Assembly: GCA_963970005.1 (NCBI GenBank)
Contig: CAXAMN010021973.1
Location: 160,490 to 224,489, forward strand
DNA length: 64,000 nt
From: Durusdinium trenchii
Lineage: Eukaryota > Sar > Dinophyceae > Suessiales > Symbiodiniaceae
Direction: 5' to 3'
Shown: positions 34,101 through 45,922 of the stretch, one piece after another
Layout: every line of letters starts with the position of its first letter
Position numbering within the stretch: the first letter of the stretch is position 1
Notes under the pieces: generated by a model
Databases searched by the model: none
What the model saw: the letters and a program-made list of their open reading frames with translations, nothing else
What the model was told of the DNA's origin: nothing
Position numbers and translations under genes: made by a program

Positions 34101-34620
34101 TGGTGACGATACATAAACAAACAAATATTCTTAATTCATTATATTTCTTAGATTTCTAAGTCATTATCATCTTTTATATAGAAATTAATTTGCTAATTCC
34201 ATAATCTTCTATCTAACTAATTATTCCTCGCAAATCATAAAAGGTCGTTTTATATTTCATAATTCTTCTAATCATCGATTTAATCTCTATTAAGCTTTTA
34301 TTATATTGATTAATATTAATTCGTTTTCTATTAATTGCAAAAATAATTGTAAATTCTCTTCTAAAGAAATGGGTTGGATCCTTTATAAATTTCGAGGAAT
34401 ATATATTAATATACTATTTCAATTTTTTTATCTTCACCTTAAACCTAATAATTAATTATATTTCTTTCTAATTTCCTTTCTTTTTCTTTCCTTCATATCT
34501 ATATCTTTACATATTTATTCATTTGTTCATAATACATTTATAAAGTCTATATTATTATCCATCCCCATCGAAATAAATAATATCTATTAAAATCTATTCC
34601 ATTATAATATTTATTCCCTC

Positions 34621-37600
34621 AAACCACCCATCCGATGAGCGTCCTTGGTTTTCTGGAAGCAAGATTGATCCCATAGATTCCAACAGCCGCGGCCAGGGGC
34701 CCCATATATTCCAGATAGAGATCCTCCGCTTGCCAAATATATTCTGGAAGATTGACGGAACATTGTTTAAACAAGATTCTGCTTCGGTGAGGGGGCACAA
34801 TTGACTGATTTTTATGTTTAGACAACTTCTAGATGATTTTAATAAGTAATATAACAAATATATATCAAAACGTATTGAAATAGATTGCAAAATATTAATA
34901 GAAATAGATTTAAATCTATATATTAAATAAATCATGTATTTTATATATATATATTTTAAACAATACATGATTATAAACATATTATATATTATGAATCTAT
35001 TAAATACTAGATTTTCAAAAATAGACTATCATATTAATTAGAAATCCTAAGAAATAAACTAAAAATATTAATAATATATACCTATATAGAATTACAAATA
35101 ACAAATCATAAAAATAACTAGAAATCCTATAATCATCCAAATCCGAATTAATTACGAATTGGAAAATGATATGGATTCCACCAAAAATGATATTATTTCG
35201 TTGTTTATATAGATTTTTAAAAATACAATATATATTAGATTAATAATGAAAATAATCGATTATATTGTTATATAAATGCATTTAATCTATTATATTTTTT
35301 TGCTTTTTCTTAAGGATTTATTAATGGCATTTTTATTATTCTAATGTCAATACATCAAATAACTAAAAAATATATGAATAAAATATAGTCCTGGATGAAA
35401 TAAGATTTTCTTCGATTTCTGAAATATCCATAACATTGAGAAATATTTAGGATATTCTAGCATAGCAATTTTGACATTAATCTTATAGATGCTCGCGTGC
35501 GACCATGCCATGACTTTGATTGTATCGGATCCAATTCTTATACGAATCGCAAGCTTCGAAATTTTGCAGGCGGCGGGCGTCACCAACATGGACAGGCTTC
35601 TGCAGAAATTGCTAGACGACGTTGCTAATTGGATAATGCCAAATTGGAGTATAATCCTTCTTACAGCTACATGTCCCGATGCCAATCTATTGGGCAATAC
35701 AGTAGGGCAGCTGCGCACCAAGCATACCTGTAAAAATATTGCGAAATAGAAGAGGAATAAATAGAATTTCTACAAAATATCGCGAACAAGGGGCGCACAA
35801 TATTACAACAAATATCCAATAGTGGAGAGATTTGGTCTGCAGCAAGCTGTGGAGGGCGGCGATTCTTTAAGGCATTAGGATTTAAATAGGCGTTCGCAAT
35901 GGGGGGCAAGGTCACCGAGCAAAATGTGCAGGAGCGGTGTCGAGGACAATTCAATATAATGACGCTTATTCTCTCAACAAGGATTTTCAATAAAGGTCCT
36001 ATTGGATCGCACCTCCGATTCATTCATTAATATATAGATAAGGACGATGGAGGATTTTCTCCGAATCTATATAACTACCCCATGGTGCCGACAATCGGCG
36101 GCTGCCCGAGAATATTTGCAATATCCCAACAACAAACCACGCTCTTAGGTTTGGATGGATTGCGAGTGCGCCACCCTCCATAGAACTTATTGTTATTCTT
36201 ACGATCCTTGCAGAAATTATTGCTAAAGACTGCTGCATAGGTCGCAACATCAGATATTGGTTGCAAATATTCTTTGTTGCTGCAAAAAATTCACCATTTC
36301 AATGGGTTTTCTACATTTTGCCGCGCTATTACCTTTGCCAAATATTTTTTTAAACCTATGAATTTTCTATTTTCTTCGTCCGTAATCCCCCCACTCATGG
36401 AAACAACGGATCAACTCTAGGATATTTAACTATATATACAAATATAAAAAATATGACATATAATATATATGTATTTATCAAATCATAAATTTATTGAAAA
36501 TATAATTTATTTATATTGAATTGCTTTTTTTATAACCTATAATTACTATTTGTTGGATATGAAATATTTTTATATTTATACTATATTTTTTGATTTACGA
36601 AAAGATATAATAACGCAATTATGATGAAATTAATTCGTCTCTGAATTTTGAAACTAATATTTAAAATATTTAGGAATGATTTGGAATTGTAAACTTGAAT
36701 ATTTTGCGAATTAAACAATTTTGGGCTTACGAAGAATTATTACGAATGATTTATTGAATGCCGTAAATTATTTTTAGGAAATATTTAATTAAGATTGAGA
36801 ATAATATCGAATATATTAATAACATATAGAAAATTAAGGCGTAATTACATTTAGATAATGGTGATAATTATTGATAGAAAGGCGACTTCCTCTTCCTCAA
36901 AAGAATGATGAATATAAATGATGCCTCCGATCGACATAGCGTTGGATTCTGACATTCAATGAATATCCACACAAGGTTTACCATTGGGGGAGGTCAATGA
37001 CCTCTAGTAGCATGAATGTGCGCAACTCCACTTTGGAATTTTGACTACTTGTGGGATATCACGATATGGACTTCCATCGAAGCTTTCCTTCGAATGAAGG
37101 ACTGCACGGCAGTCAATTAATATATATTATGATGGTATATTTTTTAAGCAGAAATAGGTCATTTCGATATTATTAAAAATAATATAAATCATTAAATATT
37201 TAAATGGACAGGGATCGACTTTAAGATGCCGAAGGCAAAATTTAGAAGGTAAAGAAGAATGATCAAAAAGGCAAAAATAACGATACAAAGGATAAAGGAA
37301 AGACAAATAAAGGAGATGAAAAAGGAATAGAAGATAATCACAAAATTATAAATCAAAATAAAGGTTAGAAAGACACATATATTACAAAATATTATTCCAT
37401 AATCATTCCAGAAATATACATATATATTTAAATCTTAACCAAATATATTTAAGATATATTTTTCATAATAATATATATTTCTATAACCATAGATACCTTT
37501 CATGAATATGGAAAATAGACCATATCTATTTATTTTGCTATATATTTTTATATATATGAATCAATATCTATAATTAAAATAATTGCAATATATATATATT

Positions 37601-39395
37601 CTATATTTTTCAATATTTTTTAATATATGATATAATATTATTTTCGATATACATATATTTAATAATTATATATAATTGTAATTTAAATTTTGCTAATTTT
37701 TTTTGCATATCATCTACATATATATAGACATGTTCATTTTTAACCTTCCATAAGAATATGCATAGATGCCATCTTGCTTCTCCTTCGCTAAAATTCTTTG
37801 AAATTCTTGATATAATCATGAATTGATTCATCATATTTAATCAAGAATCCCTCGTAATTTTTGCTTAAATAAATTCATATGAAATTATATCTTTCATTAT
37901 TTGACATCTAACCATTACCTAATTTATATATATCTTCTTGCCCACATCCGAAAGATATAATCTAATCCTATCTTGATATTTTGCATCGATTATATACCCT
38001 CAATGAAATATCCTACAAATTTTCTTACCCTGTCACTTGTGTTTTTTAACACAAATCAATGGCTTCCATGTTTTGAAGTAGTCAATTGTCAATCCTAAAT
38101 TGTATCCAATAATGATCAATATCTTGAGGATTTGTTTTGTAGTAGATTCATTATAATGTTTGTAGAGAATTATTGAACATTTTCATAAATCCTTGCACAT
38201 TGAAACGATATGATTCTTGTTTGCCAAAGATACAATATAAATAAATCTAATTTGGTTATCGGTTACAATTAATAAATATATTATGTTTCTCAATTTTATC
38301 GGGATATATCTTCTTTTTATTCAATTTATTCTTTCATGGCATTTTAGATATGTTCGATGCCCAATATATTCCTTATATCAATTGGTATATGTATCAATTT
38401 ATAATTTGCCTAAATAATTTCATCTATCGTCTTTGCAACATTTTGGCGTAATATCTTTCTTTTTTAGCTCTATAATTTAAAAAGATAAAAAGAAGAGGAG
38501 AAGGCAATCGAGAAGATAATATTTATTCTAATAGATATTAAAAAGGGATTTAAATTGTTCAATTAGAATTTTATGCGATCTTAAATTAACAAAAAATAAT
38601 TTATTAAATATAACAATATTTTCAAAATATTTTTTTTTCCAAGATTTATTCTTTACCATTAATTCCCCAATTATATTTTTATCAATTTTCTATAATAATA
38701 TATAGAATAATTCAATTTTGAATTAAAAATCATATTCTCATTAAGAAATGCAATATTTTATATTTATTAATATCAAAAGAAGAAATTTCAATTATTTTTC
38801 GTAACCCCGGAGAAACACAATTCCCCTAAATATTTAATTATTAATAATAGAGGCAATACAACATTATTACCTTTAATTACGGCAAGTCATAGTAACGATA
38901 CATAAACAAACAAATATTTTTAATTCATTATTTTTTTTTAAAAAAGATTTCTAATTCATTATCATCTTTAATTCCATAATCTTATATCTAATTAATTATT
39001 CCTCGCAAATCATAAAAAAATCGTTTTATATGTCATAATTCTTCTAATTATCGATTTTATATCGATTAAATTATTAATATATTCATTAATATTAATTCAT
39101 TATTTACTAATTGCAAAAATATCTATAAATTCTTTTGTAAAAAATAAATTTAATCCTTTATAAATTTCGAAAACTATATATTAATATATTAATTTAAAAT
39201 TTCATCTTCACCTTAAATCTAAAAATTAAAATATATTTCTTTCTAAATTCCTTTCTTTCTCTTTCCTTCACATTTATATTTCTACATAAAGATTCATTTT
39301 TTCCTAATATATTTATAAATCTATATTATTATCAATTCCCATCGAAAAAATAATATCTATTAAAATCTATTCCGTCATAATATTTATTGCCTCAA
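34621..39395. repeat. AT-island unit 2 (about 4.8 kb)
   Basis: Direct repeat of unit 1 over almost its whole length. Extra block at about 36990-37115 containing CAATGACCTCTAGTAGCATG; shorter in the 37390 region, where unit 1 has about 150 more bases. The end near TTATTGCCTCAAATTT matches the end of unit 1. Confidence 0.85.
37610..37834 (-). pseudogene. AT-rich relic frame with YVDD-like motif
   Basis: The minus frame reads FSEGEARWHLCIFLWKVKNEHVYIYVDDMQKKLA. The unit 1 equivalent (about 33040-32890) reads almost the same. YVDD would be the RT catalytic box, but the residues around it do not follow copia or other RT order, so this may be chance. Neighbouring minus-strand frames in the less mutated copy at 48400-48750 look like the same ancient protein. 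Confidence 0.25.
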
Positions 39396-39876
39396 ATTTA
39401 GAATTAATCATTATTAACAATATTTACATTAAATCAACGCTTTTGCATCTATAAAATTCAATTATATTAGTTATGTTCAATTTATTATTTATAGATTTTC
39501 TTTATAATATCTTTATATTTATATATTAAACCATGCAATAGTACATTAAAATTACCTAAATTTATATAATATTAAATATTACCAATTTATATTCTCCTAC
39601 AATAAATTCAATTCATTTTATTTAAATAAATCCGTAGCTTTTTTTTTCCAAATTCAAATATCAATTTTATAAATATAAAATAATCAATATAAATATATTT
39701 CATTTAAAATAAATTTCAATCAAAATTAATACGATATTATTAATTTTTTATATATTTCTTTAATATTTATATATATATATATAAAATTTTAATATAATTC
39801 AGAATTTAAATCTTTTCTTGCAAATATAATTTATAATTCTTTAATTTATTCACTTCTTCCAAAATCTTTATTTTAA

Positions 39877-39978
39877 TAAAAACACGCGAACGAACGTAAG
39901 ATCGCACCATTTTAATTGCGCGAGGAATCGAACCTATATATACATCGGGGTATCATTCGGCATAGTCTTATATTTACA
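39877..39978 (-). repeat. 3' LTR remnant (102 bp aligned)
   Basis: Aligns end to end with 47437-47538. Most differences are G in the 5' copy to A in this copy. The terminal TG on the + strand is here TA. Confidence 0.75.
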
Positions 39979-42427
39979 CCCTACCTTTTCTTGGCATAGG
40001 CAAGCATGTTGCCTTTGCCAAGAAATCGCTTCGATATTTAATTTTTCAGAATGCATCTACTCGGCAACTTCTGCTTCCGCCATCTCTTCATCCCAAGCTC
40101 GGCCAACCACATCTCTAAAACTTAATCCAGGATCGCCTACCCCTTTTTCGGGCTCCTCATCTATTTCATCGTACTTTCTTCTATTCGTATGGCGTAATAT
40201 CCCAACTAACCAATTCTACCATTCCATAGTTCGCAGACGCTCCGCCCACCTTCTAGGCACATTCCGCGTTCTTCAGTGCCTCCCAAGAAATTGTATATCT
40301 CCTCAACTCTCTTGCTGAGTTCTTCAACGCTTTCAACAAAATCAAAATTACAATGCTCAAATCACAATAATTATTATCAATCCCATCTCAACTTGTTTTA
40401 ACATTTCACCTCCTATTATTTTTCTCCCAAACAATTTCTTTAATTACTATTACGGCTCATCCTCTAGAAAACATTACTCACCCTTCTCTACCATAACCAA
40501 GCTCAAGCCTACATCTGCTAATAATGCTATCATCGTAAGCCTCAACAACCTCTTTGCAAGCAAATTCGACTACGTAGTCTTCTCTAATATCCCTTTCTCT
40601 ATAAGCACCAACCTTCTCTTGCCGTTATTGGAGCCATAGCAACCTTCCGCTCAAATGCTTCAATTTTCCACCACCCTCCTTCTAAGCGATAGCTAGGCTC
40701 GAGCTGTTGTCGCCATAGACCACCAATTTCATCGACTCACCTATCAAATACTCAATTACATCTTTCAACAACAATCCTTCTGCAGCTCCTAACACCAATA
40801 CAACATACTCAACTTCTATGCTTGACAAAATAAGATTCTTCTAAGTCCTAGCATAAGAATATATCCATTTACCTACAAAGACAATACATCCTATCAATGT
40901 TAAGCTTCTAATCAATTTATTTCCTAACCAATGTAAATCGCAAACCACTTCCAAAAGCCACACTCCATCAACCTCCTCAAACATAAATACTATTATCAAA
41001 TTTCTTAATTCTATTCCTAAACGAATTGCTTTTGGTCTAACTACTCATCATCAAATGCATCTCCATAATCGTTGCCAAATAATCAACCAATTTCTACAAT
41101 GCCTTCCAAACACTCCCGACCAACTCTTTCACGTGGAACTAAATATCTAACCTATCACCTACCATATACAAGCAAAATGTCAACCGCTAACCTATACATC
41201 GGCCTTCTCCAATCATCCTCCTCCATAATCTTTCCATCTTCTATTCCTGCTCCAGGTGTCTTCGACTTCTTCATCGGACTCATCATCTTTACAAGGTTGT
41301 AAAGAACTTCTTGTTTACCATCATCTTGATTTCCGAAACATCCACCATCAAAACCATCTTCAAGAAATTCAGCACCTAGTCATCCTCCACCGATACCTTA
41401 TAGCGCTTCATCAGGTGGTCTATGACTCTTGCCACCATCTTTTCGTCTCCTCCAACAATTATATCATCGACATAGACCAGCAAAATCATATCCTAACCTT
41501 TCCTTAAAATGGGTGCTTCAGCACATGGCATGAATCCTGCCTCACTCAGGCTCCTCCTCAGCTCTTGGAACCACTAAGCTACACCTTTTCGTTATCCTAG
41601 AAAGATCCGTCCAAGAATCGACTCCCATTGAATTCCAAGCCTGTCAACCAATGCCTTATCCAGGTCTATCTTCACCTTCTTCGGCTATGTGCGCATCAAA
41701 TACGCATCTTTAACATCCCTCATGATTATCTTCCAACCTTTGATCTGGCAGATCGCTAAAATCAACCTCAGGAAGAAATATCCTCCTGCTAGTGCAAAAA
41801 TACCTTCCTGTTAGGATCATACCACGCAAAATCGCGCACAACCAATCTTGCTCTTCTCTTCCACTTGTAGTCTCGTCACCTCCAATTTTGTTATTAACAA
41901 TGGGATATCCTCCAATACATCGTCATTTCCAGGTAGCATCAAAATTGCCATGCCAATCAACCTCTAAATCTTCTCCTTTATGGCTTCATCTTCAACCTCC
42001 GCAAGCTCAACCTCAATCAACCCTAGAAATTAATCTAGGAATTCTATACTTTCGTCTCCATCAAGCAACAGCTCTCCAGCAACCACCATACGAATCGTCG
42101 AAGCTAATGCTAATTCAATTTCATCCTTCTTTAAATTCGACACATAAATATTTTCAACATCTTCTTTGGTGCAGATTTTGCCATTTTCTTTGGCATTTCA
42201 TCTTCTACATCTCCTTTTCCTCCTCATCTCTTTCGACTATTCCCAAGGCTTCTTCTTAGACTCGCTAACGCCTTATCAACTTCACTCTCGACAATGGGCT
42301 CCTCCAAGCTATCAAGCGGGTCCTGCAGCAATGTGTCATCTGTGATCACCAGGCCTCCGTCACCCTTTTCCTCGTCTGGCTGTGTCGGAATATAATCTCT
42401 AGATCATCACCTCCTTTACTGCTTCCT
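39979..42427 (-). pseudogene. Copia reverse transcriptase/RNase H region, hypermutated
   Basis: Minus frames with many stops read KKVKIDLDKALVDRLGIQWES, then MILLVYVDDIIVGGDEKMV with the catalytic YVDD at 41474-41463, then KRYKVSVEDD-stop-VLNFLK. + strand G is about 5-12 percent here while C stays near 25-30 percent, so the sense strand has lost C. Stops often fall where TGG or CAA/CAG codons would be expected. RNase H motifs are not identifiable. Confidence 0.6.
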
Positions 42428-42970
42428 TCATCTACTCCTGCCTGTCTCTTCTCTCCTCTTGCCTCGTCTCCCTTCAGCCTCGCCTCCTCCTGCTTCTTCT
42501 TTCTTCGACTTCTCCTCTCTTGCCATCTTCTTTTCCTCTACTCTGATCTCTGGGGCAAGTGCCGGAGACAATGGGGCTACAAGAAACTTACCCACCAGCA
42601 ACGAAGCTTTGGCACCAATCTGCCCAAACCCAATGTTCCATGGCCAGAACTTCACATAGGTCACGGCCTCCGGATCAAAAGGAGTCGACAGTCTCCTGAT
42701 GATTCTTGCCCACTTCAAGCCCAACATATGGAAATCCACACGGTCTGTCGTCCCTAGCCACAAACCAGGTTCAAACTCGTCACTTCCATTGGCCCTCTTC
42801 ATTCTGGCCAAAACACGCTCTCCAAAGACTGCAACCTTGCCACAATACTTTCTTCCTATCCTCGTCTCATAGGCAGTTGGTCCACCTCCTTGTCGCCTGT
42901 AGTGCGTCAACAACCATCCAGCATAGCGCCTAGCCCATAGGAACATTGGTGAAAATGGTTTAATGTGCAT
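42428..42970 (-). CDS. Copia integrase C-terminal region
   Basis: 180-codon frame reading PFSPMFLWARRYAGWLLTHY, YETRIGRKYCGKVAVFGERV, FEPGLWLGTTDRVDFHML, then a Lys/Glu-rich tail (EEKKKEEAGGGEAEGRRGKR type). The G-K-x4-FGE-x-V and GLWLG pieces are typical of the segment after the copia integrase catalytic core. It directly follows the core in sense order. Confidence 0.7.
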   Translation of the reverse strand: MHIKPFSPMFLWARRYAGWLLTHYRRQGGGPTAYETRIGRKYCGKVAVFGERVLARMKRANGSDEFEPGLWLGTTDRVDFHMLGLKWARIIRRLSTPFDPEAVTYVKFWPWNIGFGQIGAKASLLVGKFLVAPLSPALAPEIRVEEKKMAREEKSKKEEAGGGEAEGRRGKRREETGRSR

Positions 42971-43288
42971 CTAACAACCTTCCTTCACACCATAAGCCAA
43001 TGTCCTTGCCATGCCTCGCACTGTCTGGATCTCTCTTTCCACTCGCCCATTTGGCTGGGAGTCAGCTAGCCCACTAATTTCGATATTCGTGTGGAAGCCC
43101 AACCTCAGCCTTGCTTGTTGCAACACCTCCAGCGACATCCTCATTAAAGGTTCTCCATCTCCCTTGAGGATCACTCTTGAATACCCCAAGCTCCCAATGA
43201 ACCGCATCACCTGCTCAGCTAGGGATAGTTGGGGGCATTCGTATTTAACTGTCAGAGGTGAAATTCTTGGATTTGTTAAAGACGGACT

Positions 43289-43321
<33 letters not shown>

Positions 43322-43540
43322 GACCAAGAACGAAAGTTAAGGGGATCGAAGACGATCAGATACCGTCCTAGTCTTAACCATAAACCAAGTGGGCCCAACC
43401 TTTCCCTGGTATCGGCGCGCGCAATACAGCATGTGACCAATCATCTGTCACCACCAAGCACGTTCCTCCTCTAAGGGAACCTTAATAGATTCGCAAGTCT
43501 TCCTTCATTTCGATGTCCATTTATTCATCTCCTCGGCTGA
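42971..43540 (-). pseudogene. Copia integrase catalytic core, split by 18S fragment
   Basis: Sense reading from 43540: SMDFCF (first Asp), CLVVTDDWSHAVLRAPI, PGKGWAHL, then the rRNA insert, then AEQVMRFIGSLGYSRVILKG, DGEP (second Asp) and NGRVERE (Glu, 39 residues after the Asp). The codons on either side of the insert join in frame (CAC TTG / GCT GAG). The ORF 43327-42971 therefore starts inside antisense rRNA, and its first ~36 residues are not integrase. Confidence 0.8.
43220..43385 (+). rRNA. 18S rRNA fragment (about 165 nt) inside the integrase
   Basis: From AGGGATAGTTGGGGGCATTC through GTCAGAGGTGAAATTCTTGG, ACTGCGAAAGCATTTGCCAA, GAAGACGATCAGATACCGTC to CTTAACCATAAAC this is the universally conserved central part of eukaryotic 18S rRNA, in + orientation. 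Two small differences from the usual sequence are visible (GACCAAG for GATCAAG; one extra A in GTTAAGGGG). It is an isolated piece, not a functional gene. Confidence 0.95.
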
Positions 43541-44860
43541 AACAGAAGTCCATTGAGATCACGGGCATCTCTACTTTCGTCCCCTGTCGTGACGCATGCT
43601 TGTCACTCAAGTGGTAATCATCACGTCCTCTTCCAGCAATGCAATGCTAGCGCCAGGGCTGGTATAGGTAGCGTGTCAAATTCATACACTTGTCTTTCAG
43701 CCTTCGATGGCATTCTTGGTGCGGATTGTCCTCTGGCCTCCTCATCTTCGTCGGCCTTCATCCTCTAAGACTCCCACATTCTCAGCAAAATGCTGGTAAT
43801 GGTGCGCGAGCGTCTTCCATGCTTCTTTCTTGTTCTTTCCTCTGCAAGTCCGCACTTCTTCAATGCTCTTTTCAGCTCTCTCAAGGATGATGTTTTTTGT
43901 AGGTTTCACCCTCAATCTCCACTTCACTGATCTCAGGATCAAGGGGAGCTTTCTGGCGTCCAGACGGGTCACCGTCATCAATGGGTTCCTGCTCACCCAT
44001 GACCCATGTCTTCTTCATCATCCTCTTCTTCATAGACTCCATCCTCAAAGCCTTTTCCAAAGCAACCTTCAACAACTTCTGCGCTTCCCTCTTTCTTCTT
44101 CTTCTCCTCAAGGTCGAACTTCTTGTAGATGTCAGGCCTCAAGAACGGCGAATCGTCCCCTGGGCTAATCACTCCCAAGGCCATGAAGTCATCCACCGTC
44201 TGATAGAAGAAGCTCACCGTCTTCAATTCTTCACCTTCACACTCCTCAATCTCATCCTCATCTTGCTTCTGCTCGGCCATCGCTACCAATTCCCATAGTC
44301 CTGACTTGAAAATGACAGTTGACCTGTAAGGGAAATCAACTCTGTTGAACTGTGGAAATGAGTCTTTGTAGAACTTTGTGCTCAACGTGACCAGGAATGG
44401 AACTCGTCGATCTCCTGTGAAGTGCCATCCAGCTACGTCCAACAATGACTTCAGCAACCCTTGGAACTCCATGGTTGCTGCTCTCACCTTGCTCTCCTCC
44501 ACAGGCTGGTCCACAACTGTCCCAACCTTTCGAATTTTGGCGCCCACCACCAATGTGTGTCTGAACTGCAAACTCTTGCTGAACAGTCCATGTGTCAGGC
44601 TGTCATCACCTCCTTCTCCTTCTATCTTCCAACCTCTTCTCAGCAGCTTGCCCAATGCAAGGAGGGGTTCCTTGACGTTGGACAGGGCAAAGCTTTCCCC
44701 CAACCCGACCAAATGGCCTTCTTCATCCTCAAGCTCGATCATAGCTTGCCGCATTCCTCCATTTGTCATTCTTCCTCCTTGAGCATCTCTCAAAGAAGTC
44801 ACCCGCTTGAGCGGGAATCCCACCTGGGAGCAGCGAGATGTCTGCTCCTGAGTCGAGGAT
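43541..44860 (-). pseudogene. Copia protease and protease-integrase linker
   Basis: The aspartic protease motif DSGADISLLP is read at 44854-44825. A frameshift follows, and the long frame 44823-43993 continues (PLKRVTSLRDAQGGRM, GVISPGDDSPFLRP, acidic DEDEIEECEGEE). Frame 43996-43742 reads ISEVEIEGETYKKHH. Protease would process the Gag-Pol polyprotein. The linker corresponds to the gag-pre-integrase region, but its His/Cys motif was not found. Confidence 0.6.
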
Positions 44861-44904
44861 TACCACCGTGCCTTCTCCTCCAGCGACACTTCGAGCAAAG
44901 TTCA

Positions 44905-45740
44905 CCTGAGAAGCTGCAAAACGAAAGCCAGCGCTTCCCTTTCTCGAGAAGTGCGTCTATACACATTGACAGTGTCTACCAGGACTTTCAAAGTGACCGT
45001 CAAGGAACAATGGTAGCATGACCCTGTCAAATGCTGCCCTAAAACACTCTGTTCAGGCCACATTGAAAATAAAGGTGTAGTTGGCACCTTGCCAGGTATA
45101 NNNNNNNNNNGGCCACATTGAAAATAAAGGTGTAGTTGGCACCTTGCCAGGTATAGAGACCCAGGGTAGCTATGTAGCTGTGGTTTTCAAGCTAAATTCA
45201 AGGTGGCCTGAGACCACGGTTTACTGCCCTGAAACACTCTGTTCAGGCCACCTTGAAAAGAAAGGTGTAGTTGGCACCTTGCTTGCAGCTACCAGGTATA
45301 GTACTTCAAGTTCCCTTTCCGTCAACCGCTCGATAGCCTCTACACACGCACAGCAATCCACAGCTTTGAAGTCTCATTCGTGCTTTGAACTTGTGTAGGT
45401 GTGTAAGAGGTCTCACGGCCGCCTCCACCTGGCAAATGCCAAGCGGAGCTGCCGTAGAGAAATGAAAGAAAATGGAGTGGGAAGGTGGATCTAGGGTGCA
45501 GACCTACCTTTCTATCCTATGCTTCGACGCGCAGTTCTCGAGAAAGGGAAGCGCTGGCTTTCGTTTTGCAGCTTCTCAGGTAGTATGTTGCTATACCTCT
45601 TACACACCTATACAAGTTCAAAGCACGAATGAGACTTCAAGGCTGTGGCTTGCTGTGCGTGTGTAGAGGTTCTCAAGCGGTTGACGGAAAGGGAACTTGA
45701 AGTACTATACCTGGTAGCTGCACTATAGCTACCCTAGGTC
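44905..45740. repeat. Foldback (inverted duplication) around the gap
   Basis: Two arms pair in inverse orientation: 44905-44955 with about 45530-45585 (GAAGCTGCAAAACGAAAGCC and its complement), and 45281-45411 with about 45594-45726 (CCAGGTATAGTACTTCAAGT and its complement). The first arm is the protease upstream region, so part of the element has been duplicated in reverse. Confidence 0.8.
45101..45110. other. Scaffold gap of 10 N flanked by a 45-bp exact duplicate
   Basis: 45056-45100 and 45111-45155 are identical. The gap probably marks two contig ends that overlap by 45 bp and were not merged, so no sequence need be missing here. Confidence 0.85.
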
Positions 45741-45922
45741 TCTCTATCTACACCTTTCCATTCAGATGATGCAAATGATGCATTTGGCATTTCTTGCATC
45801 ACCACCCCTCAAAAATCACCTCCAACACAACCTCAAAAAACCTTCCCTCGGAGCACCCTCCTCCCCCAGCATGTGCTGAGTTGACGTGTCCCTTTCTCGG
45901 GCCACCCCCCCAGACCCCCTAA

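Larger units (their letters stand above)
29505..34620. repeat. AT-island unit 1 (about 5.1 kb)
   Basis: Begins near ACCACCCATCCGATGAGCGT (29507) and ends where the same words restart at 34622. Nearly its whole length aligns by eye with unit 2, with small indels. Unit 1 lacks a ~125-bp block present in unit 2 near 36990-37115. Confidence 0.85.
28300..39876. other. AT-rich island containing two tandem long units
   Basis: Very AT-rich with TATATA and ATAATAT words, sharply bounded on the left. No organelle gene (cox, cob, rRNA) was recognised. Islands of moderate GC are embedded and are shared between the two units. The right boundary coincides with the 3' LTR of the copia element, which is itself AT-shifted. 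Confidence 0.8.

Noticed and set aside
28300..39876. AT island as inserted organelle DNA
   Set aside because: No mitochondrial or plastid gene or rRNA was recognised, and a copy of the unit lies next to nuclear retroelements at 48390-51400. Contamination is not excluded.
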